Positions 38,357 to 50,424 are shown, counted from the stretch's first letter. The stretch is 64,000 nt of DNA from Delphinus delphis (GCF_949987515.2 NC_082700.1:38279380-38343379); one strand, 5' to 3'. Translations and numbers: made by a program. The notes: generated from the letters alone by a model not told the origin.

Positions 38357-39190
38357 GTGACACACATGGGCTTCCCAAAGGAATGGGTGGAGAGGTTGAA
38401 AACACCAAGTATAGACAATCCTTTTAAGTAGATTTTTTTCTGTAAATGTCAATATTTTATTTACCTTTAGAACTTTCGTATTAAAAATTTAAGAATGTTT
38501 ACCAATTCTTCATGAAAGTAATCACTAGTTTCTTAAAATGGGTAGGAATAATAGTTTCAGTGGGAAGTTTTAACAAGAGGAATGGTTATTTAATTAAACC
38601 TATAGCATAAAAATACAAGGCGGCTGCCTCTATAATGATTGTATAAATTTTATACCAGCACCATTGATTTTTAGCAAAAACTGCTTTTGTAAGAAGGTAG
38701 GAGGAATAACAGAATAACAGGCCATATTGCAGCTACTACAGAGTTGGATGGAAAATGTAAAGAACCCCCTTCGTAGCAAAGAAAACAGCAGTGTCTTACT
38801 TATGGTTATGTGTTTTTTCATCAAACTTCTTTTTTTTTAACTGGGGTAATTGCTTTACAATGGTGTCTTAGTTTCTGCTTTATAACAAAGTGAATCAGTT
38901 ATACATATACATATGTCACCATATCTCTTCCCTCTTGCGTCTGGCTCCCTCCCACCCTCCTTATCACACCCCTCTGGCGATCACAAAGCACCGAGCTGAT
39001 CTCCCTCTGCTATGCGGCTGCTTCCCACTAGCTATCTACCTTACGTTTTGTGGTGTATATATGTCCATGCCTCTATCTCGCTTTGTCACAGCTCACCCTT
39101 CCCCCTCCCAATATCCTCAAGTCCGTTATCTAGTAGGTCTGTGCCTTTATTCCTGTCTTACCCCTAGGTTTTTCATGACATTTTTTTTTC

Positions 39191-42100
39191 TTAAATTCCA
39201 TATATATGTGTTAGCATACGGTATTTGTCTTTCTCTTTCTGAGTTACTTCACTCTGTATGACAGACTCTAGGTCTATCCACCTCATTACAAATAGCTCAA
39301 TTTTGTTTCTTTTTATGGCTAATATTCCATTGTATATATGTGCCACATCTTCTTTATCCATTCATCCAATGATGGACAACTTAGGTTTTTTCCATCTCCT
39401 GGCTACTGTAAATAGAGCTGCAATGAACATTTTGGTACATGACTCTTTTTGAATTATGGTTTTCTCAGGGTATATGCCCAGTAGTGGGATTGCTGGGTCA
39501 TATGGTAGTTCTATTTGTAGTTTTTTAAAGAACCTCCATACTGTTCTCCATAGTGGCTGTACCATTTCACATTCCCACCAGCAGTGCAAGAGTGTTCCCT
39601 TTTCTCCACACCCTCTCCAGCATTTATTGTTTCTAGATTTTTTGGTGATGGCCATTCTGACTGGTGTGAGATGATATCTCATTGTAGTTTTGTTTTGCGT
39701 TTCTCTAATGATTAATGATGTTGAGCATTCTTTCATGTATTTGTTGGCAGTCTGTATATCTACTTTGGAGAAATGTCTATTTAATTCTTCTGCCCATTTT
39801 TGGATTAGATTTTTTTTTTTTTTTTTTTTTTTTGTTATTGAGCTGCATGAGCTGCTTGTAAATTTTGGAAATTAATCTTTTGTCAGTTGTTTCATTTGCA
39901 AATATTTTCTCCCATTCTGAGGGTTGTCTTTTGGTCTTGTTTATGGTTTCCTTTGCTGTGCAAAAGCTTTGAAGTTTCATTAGGTCCCATTTGTTTATTT
40001 TTGTTTTTATTTCCATTTCTCTAGGAGGTGGGTCAAAAAGGATCTTGCCGTGATATATGTTATAGAGTGTTCTGTCTAAGTTTTCCTCTAAGAGTTTCAT
40101 AGTGTCTAGCCTTACACTTAGGTCTTTAATCCATTTTGAGCTTATTTTTGTGTATGGTATTAGGGAGTGATCTAATCTCATACTTTTACATGTACCTGTC
40201 CAGTTCTCCCTGCACCATTTATAAAGAGGCTGTCCTTTCTCCACTGTACATTCCTGCCTCCTTTATCAAATATAAGTTGACCATACGTGTGTGGGTTTAT
40301 CTCTGGGCTTTCTATCCTGTTCCATTGATCTATATTTCTGTTTTTGTGCCAGTACCATGCTGTCTTGATTACTGTAGGTTTGTAGTATAGTTTGAAGTCA
40401 GGAAGCCTGATTCCTCCAGCTCCGTTTTTCGTTCCCAAGATTGCTTTGGTTATTCAGGGTCTTTTGTATTTGCATACAAATTGTGAAATTTTTTGGTCTA
40501 GTTCTGTGAAAAATACCAGTGGTAGTTTGATAGGAATTGCATTGAATCTGTGGATTGCTTTGGGTAGTAGAGTCATTTTCACAATATTGATTCTTCCAAT
40601 CCAAGAACATGGTATATCTCTCCATCTATATGTATCATCTTTAATTTCTTTCATCAGTGTCTTATAAGTTTCTGCATACAGGTCTGTTGTCTCCTTAGGT
40701 AGGTTTATTCCTAGATATTTTATTCTTTTTGTTGCAATGGTAAATGGGAGTGTCATCTTGATTTCACTTTCAGATTTTTCATCATTAGTGTATAGGAATG
40801 CCAGAGATTTCTGTGCATTAATTTTGTATCCTGCAACCTTACCAAATTCGTTGATTAGCTCTAGTAGTTTTCTGGTAGCATCTTTAGGATTCTCTATGTA
40901 TGGTATGTCATCTGCAAACAGTGACAACTTTACTTCTTCTTTTCCAATTTGGATTCCATTTATTTCCTTTTCTTCTCTGATTGCTGTGGCTAAAACTTCC
41001 AAAACTATGTTGAATAAGAGTGATGAGAGTGGGCAACCTTGTCTTCTTCCTGATCTTAGTGGAAATGGTTTCAGTTTTTCAGCATTGAGGATGATGTTGT
41101 CTGTGGGCTTGTCATATATGGCCTTTATTATGTTGAGAAAAGTTCCCTCTATGCCTACTTTCTGTAGGGTTTTTATCATAAATGGGTGTTGAATTTTGTC
41201 GAAAGCTTTCTCTGCATCTATTGAGATGATCATATGGTTTTTCTTCTTCAATTAGTTAATATGGTTTATCATATTGACTGATTTGCGTATATTGAAGAAT
41301 CCTTGCATTCCTGGAATAAGCCCCACTTGATCATGGTGTATGATCCTTTTAATGTGCTGTTGGATTCTGTTTGCTAGTATTTTGTTTACGATTTTTGCAT
41401 CTATGTTCATCAGTGATATTGGCCTGTAGTTTTCTTTCTTTGTGACATCCTTGTCTGGTTTTGGTATCAAGGTGATGGTGGCCTCATAGAAAGAATTTGG
41501 GAGTGTTCCTCCCTCTGCTATATTGTGGAAGAGTTTGAGAAGGCTAGGTGTAAGCTCTTCTCTAAATGTTTGATAGAATTCACCTGTGAATCCATCTGGT
41601 CCTGGGCTTTTGTTTGTTGGAAGATTTTTAATCACAGTTTCAATTTCAGTGCTTGTGATTGGTCTGTTCATATTTTCTATTTCTTCCTGATTCAGTCTTG
41701 GCAGGTTGTGCATTTCTAAGAATTTGTCCATTTCTTCCAGGTTGTCCATTTTATTGGCATAGAGTTGCTTGTAGTAATCTCTCATGATCTTTTGTATTTC
41801 TACAGTGTCAGTTGTTACTTCTCCTTTTTCATTTCTAATTCTATTGATTTGAGTCTTCTCCCTCTTTTTCTTGATGAGTCTGGCTAATGGTTTATCTAGT
41901 TTTTCTTTTTTTTTCTCAAAGAACCAGCTTTTAGTTTTATTGATCTTTGCTATCGTTTCCTTCATTTCTTTTTCATTTATTTCTGATCTGATTTTTATTA
42001 TTTCTTTCCTTCTGCTAACTTTGGGGTTCTTTTGTTCTTCTTTCTCTAATTGCTTTCGGTGCAATGTTAGGTTGTTTATTCGAGATGTTTCCTGTTTCTT

Positions 42101-43017
42101 AAGGTGGGATTGTATTGCTATAAACTTCCCTCTTAGAACTGCTTTTGGTGCATCCCACACGTTTTGGGTCATCGTGTCTCCATTGTCATTTATTTCAAGG
42201 TATTTTTTTAATTTCCTCTTTGATTTCTTCAGTGATCACTTCGTTATTAAGTAGTGTACTGTTTAGCCTCCATATGTCTGTATTTTTTACAGATATTTTC
42301 CTGTAATTGATATCTAGTCTCATAGCATTGTGGTTGGAAAAGATACTTGATAAAATTTCCATTTTGTTAAATTTACCAAGGCTTGATTTGTGACCCAAGA
42401 TATGATCTATCCTGGAGAATGTTCCATGAACACTTGAGAAAAATGTGTATTCTGTTGTTTTTGGATGGAATGTCCCATAAATATCAATTAAGTCCATCTT
42501 GTTTAATGTATCATTTAAAGCTTGTGTTTACTTATTTATTTTCATTTTGTATGATCTACCCATTGTTGAAAGTGGGGTGGTAAAGTCCCCTACTATGAAT
42601 GTGTTACTGTTGATTTCCCCTTTTATGGCTGCTAGTATTTGCCTTATGTATTTAGGTGCTCCTATGTTGGGTGCATAAATATTTACAATTGTTATATCTT
42701 CTTCTTGGATTGATCCCTTGATCACTATGTAGTGTCCTTCTTTGTCTCTTCTAATAGTCTTTATGTTAAAGTCTATTTTGTCTGATATGAGAATTGCTAT
42801 TCCAGCTTTCTTTTGGTCTCCATTTGCATGGAATATCTTTTTCCATCCCCTTACTTTCAGTTTGTACGTGTCTCTACGTCTGAAGTGGGTCTCTTGTAGA
42901 CAGCATATATATGGGTCTTGGTTTTTGTATCCATTCAGCCAATCTGTGTTTTTTGGTGGGAGCATTTAGTCCATTCACATTTAAGGTAATTATCTATATG
43001 TATGTTCCTATTCCCAT
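39191..43017 (-). pseudogene. L1 ORF2 (endonuclease-RT) pseudogene, element B
   Basis: Start ATG 43015-43017, stop TAA 39191-39193, ~3.83 kb, the usual size for an ~1275-residue ORF2p. A TAG stands at codon 8 and an extra base near 42925 shifts the frame. The endonuclease region (42965-42195) keeps the QETHF motif but has GDFTTP instead of GDFNTP, and SNHN instead of SDHN, two changes in catalytic motifs. The RT region (42172-40454) is one frame broken by a single TAA at 41252-41254. It keeps the SIDAEKAFD motif, RQGCPLS-type motif and FADD box (40907-40918). The Cys-rich end (39736-39362) keeps C-X3-C-X7-H-X4-C. Another frameshift lies between ~40244 and 40178. Dead, but the youngest-looking ORF2 here. 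Confidence 0.92.
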
Positions 43018-43074
43018 TTTCTAAATTGTTTCATGTTCTTATTGTGGGTCTTTTCCTTCTCTTGTGTTTCTTGC

Positions 43075-43968
43075 CTAGAGAAGTTCCTTTAGCACTTCTT
43101 GTAAAGCTGGTTTGGTGGTGCTGAACTCTCTCAGCTTTTGCTTGTCTGTAAAGGTTTTAATTTCTCCATCAAATCTGAATGAGATCCTTGCTGGGTAGAG
43201 TAATCTTGGTTGCAGGTTTTTCTCCTTCATCACCTTAAATATGTCCTGCCACTGCCTTCTGGCTTGCAGAGTTTCTGCTGAAAGATCAGCTGTTACCCTT
43301 ATGGGGATTCCCTTGTGTGTTATTTGTTGTTTTTCCCTTGCTGCTTTTAATATGCTTTCTTTGTATTTAATTTTTGACAGTTTGATTAATATGTGTCTTG
43401 CCATATTTCTCCTTGGATTTATCCTGTATGGGACTGTCTGTGTTTCCTGGACTTGATTAACCATTCCTTTCCCATATTAAGGAAGTTTTCAACTATAATC
43501 TCTTCAAATATTTTCTCAGTCCCTTTCTTTTTCTCTTCTTCTTCTGGAACCCCTATAATTCGAATGTTGATGCATTTAATGTTGTCCCAGAGGTCTCTGA
43601 GACTGTCCTCAGTTCTTTTCATTCTTTTTTCTTTATACTGCTCTGCAGTAGTTATTTCCACTATTTTATCTTCCAGATCACTTATCCATTCTTCTGCCTC
43701 AGTTATTCTGCTATTGATCCCATCTAGAGTATTTTTCATTTCATTTATTGTGTTGTTCATCATTGTTTGTTTCATTTATAGTTCTTCTAGGTCCTTGTTA
43801 AACGTTTCCTGCATTTTTTTCCATAGTATTTCCAAGATTTTGGATCATCTTTACTATCATTATTCTGAAATCTTTTTCAGGTAGACTGCCTACTTCCTCT
43901 TCATTTGTTAGGTCTGGTGGGTTTCTGTCTTGCTCCTTCATCTGCTGTGTGTTTTTCTGTCTTCTCAT
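43075..43968 (-). pseudogene. L1 ORF1 pseudogene, element B
   Basis: ATG at 43966-43968, TAG at 43075-43077, 894 bp, which would give ~297 residues, about the usual size. The protein would be the L1 RNA-binding chaperone: N-terminal charged region, coiled coil rich in Asn, Glu and Lys (43775-43500), then the RRM and C-terminal domain (43464-43075, containing the stretch with RRQW and a conserved basic end). Three lesions are visible: an extra A in an A7 run at ~43813-43819, a TAA in the coiled-coil region just upstream of 43775, and a one-base deletion near 43461. The two indels cancel, so the overall length is normal. Not translatable in full. Confidence 0.88.
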
Positions 43969-45667
43969 TTTTCTTATCTTACTGAGTTTGGGGTCTCCTT
44001 TTTGCAGGCTGCAGGTTCATAGTTCCCATTGTTTTTAGTGTCTGTCCGAAGTGGCTAAGGTTGGTTCTGTGGGTGGTGTAGGCTTCCTGGTGGAGGGGAC
44101 CAGTGCCTGTATTATGGTGGATGAGGCTGGATCTTGTCTTTCTGCTGGGCAGGTCCACGTCTGGTGGTGTATTTTGGGGTGGCTGTGGACTTATTATGAT
44201 TTTACGCAGCCTCTCTGCTAAGGGGTGGTGTTGTGTTCCTGTTCTGCTAGTTGTTTGGCATAGGGTGTCCAGCACTGTAGCTTGCTGGTCGTTGAGTGCT
44301 GGGTGCTGGTGTTGAGATGGAGATCTCTGGGAGATTTTCACCATTTGATATTATGTGGAGCTGGGAGGTCTCTTGTTGACCAGTGTCCTGAAGTTGGCTC
44401 TCCCACCTCAGAGGCACAGCACTGACTCCTGGCTGCAGCACCAAGAGCCTTTCATCCACGTGGCTCAGAATCCTCAATTTGGGATGATTCATTGTCTATT
44501 CATATATTCCACAGATGCAGGGTACATCAAGTTGATTGTGGAACTTTAATCCGCTGCTTCTGAGGCTGCTGGGAGAGATTTCCCTTTCTCTTTGTTCTCA
44601 CAGCTCCCAGGGGCTCAGCTTTGGATTTGGCCCCGCCTCTGCGTGTAGGTCCCCGGAGGGCGTCTGTTTTTCGCTCAGACAGGACGGAGTTAAAGGAGCA
44701 GCTGCTTCGGGGACTCTGGCTCACTCACGCCTGGGGGAGGGAAGGGCATGGAGTGCGGGGCGAGCCTGCAGCGGCAGAGGCCGGCGTGATGTTGCACTAT
44801 CCTGAGGCTCACCGTGTGTTCTCCCAGGGAAGTTGTCCCTGGATACCAGGACCCTGGCAGTGGCGGGCTGCACAGGCTCACTGGAAGGGAGGTGTGGATA
44901 GTGACATGTGCTCACACACAGGCTTCTTGGTGGCGGCAGCAGCAGCCTTAGCGTCTCTTGCCGTCTCTGGGGTCCAAGCTTTTAGCCGAGGCTCACGCCC
45001 TTCTCTGGAGCTCCTTAAGCAGCACTCTTAATCCCCTCTCCTCGTGCACCAGGAAACAAAGAGGGAAGAAAAAAGTCTCTTGCCTCTTCAGCAGCTCCAG
45101 ACCTTTTCCTGGACTCCCTCCCGGCTAGGCGTGGTGCACTAACCCCTTCAGGCTGTGTTCACGCCGCCAGTCCTCTCCCTGTGCTCTGACGGAAGCCCGA
45201 GCCTCAGCTCCCAGCCCCACCCACCCCGGCGGGTGAGCTGACAAGCCTCTCGGGCTGGCGAGTGCCGGTCAGCACCGATCCTCTGTGCGGGAATCTCCCC
45301 GCTTTGCCTTCCGCACCCCTGTTGCTGTGCTCTCCTCCACGGCTCCAAAGCTTCCCCTCTCCGCCACCCACAGTCTCCGCCCGCGAAGGGGCTTCCTAGT
45401 GTGTGGAAACCTTTCCTCCTTCATGGCTCCCTCACACTGGTGCAGGCCCCGTCCTTATTCTTTTGTCTCTGTCTTTCCTTTTTTCTTTTGCCCTACCCAG
45501 GTACATGGGGAGTTTCTTGCCTTTTGGAAGGTCCGAGGTCTTCTGCCAGGGTTCAGTAGGTGTTCTGTAGGAGTTGTTCCACGTGTAGATGTATTTCTGG
45601 TGTATCTGTGGGGAGGAAGGTGGTCTCCGCGTCTTACTCTTCCGCCATCTTCCCCTCGTCCCCCCGT
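43969..45667 (-). promoter_or_regulatory. L1 5' UTR / CpG-rich internal promoter of element B
   Basis: The distal part (~44590-45667) is markedly GC-rich and contains many CpG sites, in contrast to the AT-rich surroundings. L1 5' UTRs carry an internal promoter that is normally silenced by CpG methylation. The A-rich block seen in the 5' UTRs of the other two long copies is missing here: the flanking sequences join directly at ~44470. Retained CpGs suggest a younger age than elements A and C. Confidence 0.8.
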
Positions 45668-46095
45668 AAAACTTTTATTGCTTTTGCTACTGCTGTTGTT
45701 TTTCTCTTGATATTTTGTTTATGAAGTACTTCATTAGGAATTTGTGTCAAAAATGAAAGAGCTAATATTCCTGATTATGAGCCAAATTTGTGTAGGTATT
45801 TCTGTAGCTAGTGAATGACAATTCCCCAGGAACTATGACAAGTGTTTAAGGGAGAGGAGCATTACACACATAATAAAATGAGACTATTAAATGGAAAATA
45901 TCAGATAGACTTTAAAGTATAAAATAAATGTATTTACAGTGATCACCATTGAATATGATTGTTGTTAGTGTGCTCTAGATCTCTTAAGTTTGATTTACAT
46001 ATGAATCATGCAATATTAAATCTGTTTTAGCAAATCCATCTTAGCCATAATTCATTATATAGTTATTCATATCAAATTTGGAAAATGGAAATATT
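45668..46095. other. AT-rich intergenic DNA, no gene seen
   Basis: Flank of the full-length L1. Nothing recognised. Confidence 0.55.
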
Positions 46096-46175
46096 TTTTT
46101 TGAATTTTATTTTATTTACTTTTTTATACAGCAGATACTTATTTGTTATCTATTTTATACATATTAGTGTATATT
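46096..46175 (-). mobile_element. Short 5'-truncated L1 3' end
   Basis: The T-run followed by TTTTATACAGCAGATACTTA, then ATCTATTTTATACATATTAGTG, is the reversed extreme 3' end of an L1 subfamily common in cetartiodactyls, different from the 3' ends at 38830, 52036 and 62149. Only ~80 bp remain, a usual outcome of truncated insertion. No clear target-site duplication. Confidence 0.55.
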
Positions 46176-47612
46176 TAGTGGGTGAAATCTCAAGACTTTT
46201 ACAATAAAGCTTCTTTCTATTTTCAGCTGCAACTCCCTCTGAAATAGAAACTTGTTGGGAAGAATTCATAGTAATTAAATTGTTTTTCCCTTAAGAACTT
46301 GTTTCCTTAAAGTTTGGGCTATTAATAATGTCAGATATCAAAATACTGTTTATAGTGTTATTTTTTCTTTCTTTTTTGCTCTGATTCGTAGATTTGTAAT
46401 CCCCAGAGGTTATTTACCTCATAACACTAAAAAAATTTAAAAAGTGATGAAATAACAGTGGATTAAACTTTTCCTTGGATGCCATTCACTGTTCTATAGA
46501 CAGAGGCTGCTCCAGAATTAGACATTGGAGAGGCATAGGGGTGAAATCTTGTTTAGATAGAGGAACTTACCCTAGTGTGAGTTATATTGCAAATGCATTC
46601 ATTTTGCTTATTCACTACCTTAGGGAGGTAAAGAAGGAATGATGATAAAAGCTCACCTTTGACACCCATTGTATATAAAGTGCCATTCCATTATTTGGTT
46701 GTCCTCTCTTATATTAAGTCCAGTACTATAACTTCTCATCATTGGGTCTAACCATTAAATTCCATTCACTAATAACCTCTGTCCCTATCCTCATAGCATA
46801 TCTCACATGATCCATGGTTAAAGCACTATTGAACTACTTGCAGCTCATAAGCAAGTCCTGAGAATTCATGTCTTCTAGACTTTGCATATGATGTCTGTTC
46901 TCTCCTGACTACTGTGCTTGCCATGATTGCCTCATTGGCCCATCTTTCAAGAGTCTGCTCACAGGAATCTCACAGTTCTCTCTTCTGTCCCTTAGCAACT
47001 TATGCATATCACAGTGGTTTTTGTGTTTCCAATTATGGCTTCACTGCTAGTGTGAGACTATTGCAGATATGAAATGCCATACCTTTGTGAGACACTAAAA
47101 TCCTGATACATAACCTGCACTCAGCAAATATCTGACGATCAAACAAATGAACAAACAGAATAGAATATGTGAATGAATAAGCAAATGAATGACTCCCTTA
47201 AGGGAGTTACGGCAGAGTAGCAATAGCCCAAGTCTTGTCACTTAGGAGTGATTTTGCTGGGCAAATCTTTGCACAGAGGGTTTTGAATATATCTGAACCT
47301 CTGCCTTCCCCATCTGTTAAGGTAAGATTATATTTTCTACCTCTCTCTGCAGAGATTTCTTGTGGATGATACATAAAATCTTATATGTAAAAGTATAAAG
47401 TATTATGCAAATAAAGGATTTTTTTCAGTTTCAGATGTATTATGATATATCCATGAAAAAAAAAAAGATCACCAGTATCACCTAATACACAGAAGGTTAA
47501 ATAAGGAAAAGGATGAACAAATGCTAAGGAGCAAGAGATCAGATTGAAAGGGGAGTGAGGCCAAAATTCCTTATAGTATCCTGAGGCCAGAAAAGAAATG
47601 AAAACCCTAATC
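46176..47612. other. Intergenic DNA; possible old L2 remnant at 46890-47170
   Basis: No gene seen. The part at ~46890-47170 has a loose L2-like layout (CAAGAGTCTGCTCACAGGAAT, then GCACTCAGCAAATATCTGA, then GAATGAATAAGCAAATGAATG). This is a weak resemblance from memory. Confidence 0.4.
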
Positions 47613-47772
47613 CAGGGATTCTAAACTCTGGCTTCACATTAGAATTAGCTGGATATTTCAAAAGTATTTTTGCCTGAGCCCTAATTTATCTGGTGTGAGG
47701 TAGGGCTCAGTCATTGACACTTTTTAAAGCTCCCTGGGTGATTCTAATACACAGGCAGAATGAGAGCCACTG
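47613..47772 (+). mobile_element. MER5-type DNA transposon remnant (hAT-Charlie, non-autonomous)
   Basis: A short element with inverted symmetry: the start CAGGGATTCTAAACTCTGGC and the end TGAGAGCCACTG are diverged inverted terminal repeats. Inside are CACATTAGAATTAGCTGG and, in inverted sense, AGCTCCCTGGGTGATTCTAAT, the hallmark of MER5A/B. The ~160-bp size fits. No 8-bp duplication is visible any longer. An old fossil. Confidence 0.8.
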
Positions 47773-47784
47773 CTGGACCACAGG

Positions 47785-48513
47785 AATTGATGAAAAGTTT
47801 CTAGGGAGAAAAACTGCATCATACATGAGATGTTTTAAAAAGATTAATCAGCATGAATAGATATGAGGAGAAGCTAGGGATAGGAATTGAGAGACTAAAA
47901 TGTCACAGATGAAAATAACTGTTTTAAGGCCTAAACTTTTTTTTTTTGAAAGCAAAGGAAGCTGCTGTGGAGAGATATCAAAGATATGCCTTCATAATTA
48001 ACAGCGAAGTTGTTCAGACAAACTCAGGCACATTCCAAGAATTAATACTGGCAGAGCAGCATTTTACAAACTACATCTAAGTCACTCAGGTTGCAAACAG
48101 AGGCTAAATGCAATCATTTATTTCATTACCCACGAAGAGTTCCTAGAAGAGGCAGGTTTTGAACAGGCTTGAAATAATATTGTTTGTAGAGAGGACAGGC
48201 ATATATTTTTTTTGATGCTGAAAGGTTTCTAATATGGGTTTGCGTTTCAGAGTCATGCTTTCCTAGTCTGCCATATTGCTATGGCTTTTAAACAAACAAA
48301 GAAAAATAAATGAGATAATTAAAAATTGACATTGTTGGAATGTAATGAAAGGTATTCTGAAATTATTTTTAGAATATTTTCCATTTTTCTGTGTTTAAAA
48401 TTAAAAAAAAGTTTTAAAAAATGTAATGTGACTATTTTAAAATACACATAAATATATAAAATGGTGGTTTTGAGATGAAAATATACTGACCTCAATTATG
48501 CCAAACTCTAAAA
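47785..48513. other. AT-rich intergenic DNA, no gene seen
   Basis: Nothing recognised. A T-run lies near 47938-47948. Confidence 0.55.
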
Positions 48514-48529
48514 CTCACTTGCTTTTTAA

Positions 48530-48744
48530 TTTTTATTTATTTATTTATTTTTGCGGTATGCGGGCCTCTCACTGTTGTGGCCCCTTCCGTTGTGGAGCAC
48601 AGGTTCCAGACACGCAGGCTCAGTGGCCATGGCTCATGGGCCCAGCCGCTCCGCGGCATGTGGGATCCCCCCGGACCGGGGCATGAACCCGCGTCCCGTG
48701 CATTGGCAGGTGGACACCCAACCACTGCGTCACCAGGGAAGCCC
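48530..48744 (-). mobile_element. CHR-type SINE, short form, copy 5 (minus)
   Basis: Tail of ATTTATTT units (48530-48553), then the body ending CACCAGGGAAGCCC at 48744. A perfect 16-bp duplication CTCACTTGCTTTTTAA flanks it (48514-48529 and 48745-48760). It has the internal deletion. Several CpG sites are mutated, so it may be somewhat older than copies 1 and 6. Confidence 0.95.
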
Positions 48745-49364
48745 CTCACTTGCTTTTTAAAATGTATTTAATAGTAATTTTCTAACAGATTGTTCTCTGG
48801 TATGGGGAAGGTAAAATTTCATTAGTGCACCAAAAATGTGGAATTCTAGTTTGAAAAATATTATCTTCCCTTCTTACATCATAAAAACTTGTGCAGACTC
48901 TGTGGTCTTATAAGAGAGGAAAGGTTATATACCAATGATGAACCCCTTTGGGAGGCACTACAATATCTTTTATTAAAGTAGAAACCTGAGACACCCCAAT
49001 GTGATATTTAATAAATGACCAAGCAGCCTTGAATCTAATAAGAGATTTAGGAAAGAAGGAAGCAAGGATGAAAGAAAGTGAATAATATCTTGTTTTCACA
49101 TAAAACAACTCTTGTGAGGAATATGGAAAACAATCATTTTAATATTTTCATGGAGAAAGGCCAAGCCATAAGTTAATATCTTATGTTTTACAGTTCACAT
49201 CCATTTCTAGGTGAATTATTTTAGTTAACCTGTATTTAAAAATATTTTGTATTTGGTACAGAAAAAAGTGAAGTAATATTTTAAGACCTTAAACTTTTAA
49301 TTTTTCAGTTTTATCTACTTAAAATGTGTCATTTATAAGGGGCATGCATATGGTAGATAAGGTA

Positions 49365-49485
49365 TGGGGCATGGTCCCAGAGAGCTGGGTAATAGCCCAA
49401 CTTTGGGAAAAATATATTTTTATGCCTCATTTTCCTCATCTGTAACTGGGGATAATAATAATATCTATTATTATTTTTTATACTA
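49365..49485 (+). repeat. MIR SINE fragment
   Basis: CTGGGTAATAGCCCAACTTTGGG, then TGCCTCATTTTCCTCATCTGTAACTGGGGATAATAATAAT matches the sense MIR core clearly. The 3' end is lost. Confidence 0.75.
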
Positions 49486-50424
49486 TATACCATTTTTTAA
49501 TTTTTTTTGGTAAAGGCTCAATATGAATACATGTACCTGAGGGAGACCCCTGTTAGTTCACAGGGACCTCCTTTATTAGTTGCTTAGCAAATAACCATGT
49601 CTCTCAATAGACATTCTTAATGTGTAGTAGTTTATCACAATTATTTGGTAATCTCTTTCAGTGTAACTCACACAGCAAGAGTGACAATATTCCTGTCACT
49701 CCTCAGAAATGTCCCAGCTCTGTGGGTTTCCACATTCAGGAGAATGAAGAAAGCCATTATGAGGTATGCCATAACTCTATAGAGACCATGTTGGTACTGA
49801 GCAATTTGCATTTTCCTAGTGGTTTTAAATACTCTAAGTTAACTATTATAAATATTTTCTTTGATGACCCCTTTTATGGTTGTATTTTTACACTAGTACC
49901 TTTTTTAAAACAACTTTAAATAAACGATATTAGAACAAAAAGGAAGCAATCTTTTTTTTTCCTTTTTTAGTAATGGTCGAAATATGAAATATAGTGTTCT
50001 TGTCATTGAATGCAAAGTGTTGATTTTTACCAATTTTTTGGAGAAAGCAATGAGCAACTTTTGTTTTAAATGTTCTTAATTCATTTTTATTAGTTGAGCT
50101 AAAAATGCCCACATCAATTTGTTGAAAGATTGATTTGCTTCATCCGCTATACTCAAGGAAGACAAAGAACACAATGCTGCTTAATAACAGGTTAAATTGG
50201 AGTTTTCATTAATCTTTTCTTTTTTACTACTTTTTCTCAGCTTGATCCTTTAGTGTCCTGTATGTTTTAATTTAAAATAAAAATCATCATTTTCCTTTTT
50301 TCTTAATGGGTTCATCCACTGTATAAGATCCATATTTTTTATTTATTTATTTTTTTTGGAGGGAGAGCTATTCCAGTACCAATTATTCTAATATGGCTGG
50401 ATGTAGGAATATGTTATTTTTCAT

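Larger units (their letters stand above)
38830..45667 (-). mobile_element. LINE-1 retrotransposon, full length, best preserved (element B)
   Basis: A complete minus-strand L1 of ~6.8 kb. In its own direction it has a 5' UTR (45667-43969), ORF1 (43968-43075), ORF2 (43017-39191) and a 3' UTR ending in an A-tail (T-run at 38830-38838). The right end is the typical start with AAGATGG preceded by a G-rich stretch. AAACTT occurs on both sides (38823-38828 and 45669-45674) and may be part of a target-site duplication, but the match is weak. It is the least decayed L1 here: its 5' UTR keeps many CpG sites that are TpG or CpA in the other copies, and its RT region is open for over 570 codons with one stop. 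Confidence 0.96.

Noticed and set aside
40737..41192. 151-codon open frame on the plus strand
   Set aside because: Antisense to the reverse transcriptase region of element B; a shadow of ORF2.
43393..43884. 163-codon open frame on the plus strand
   Set aside because: It lies exactly antisense to L1 ORF1 of element B. Rich in Phe, Ser and Leu, as expected from the complement of Lys/Glu-rich codons.
38823..45674. AAACTT at both ends of element B as its target-site duplication
   Set aside because: Only six bases match and the tail joins the left copy, so the match may be by chance. Mentioned as weak support only.
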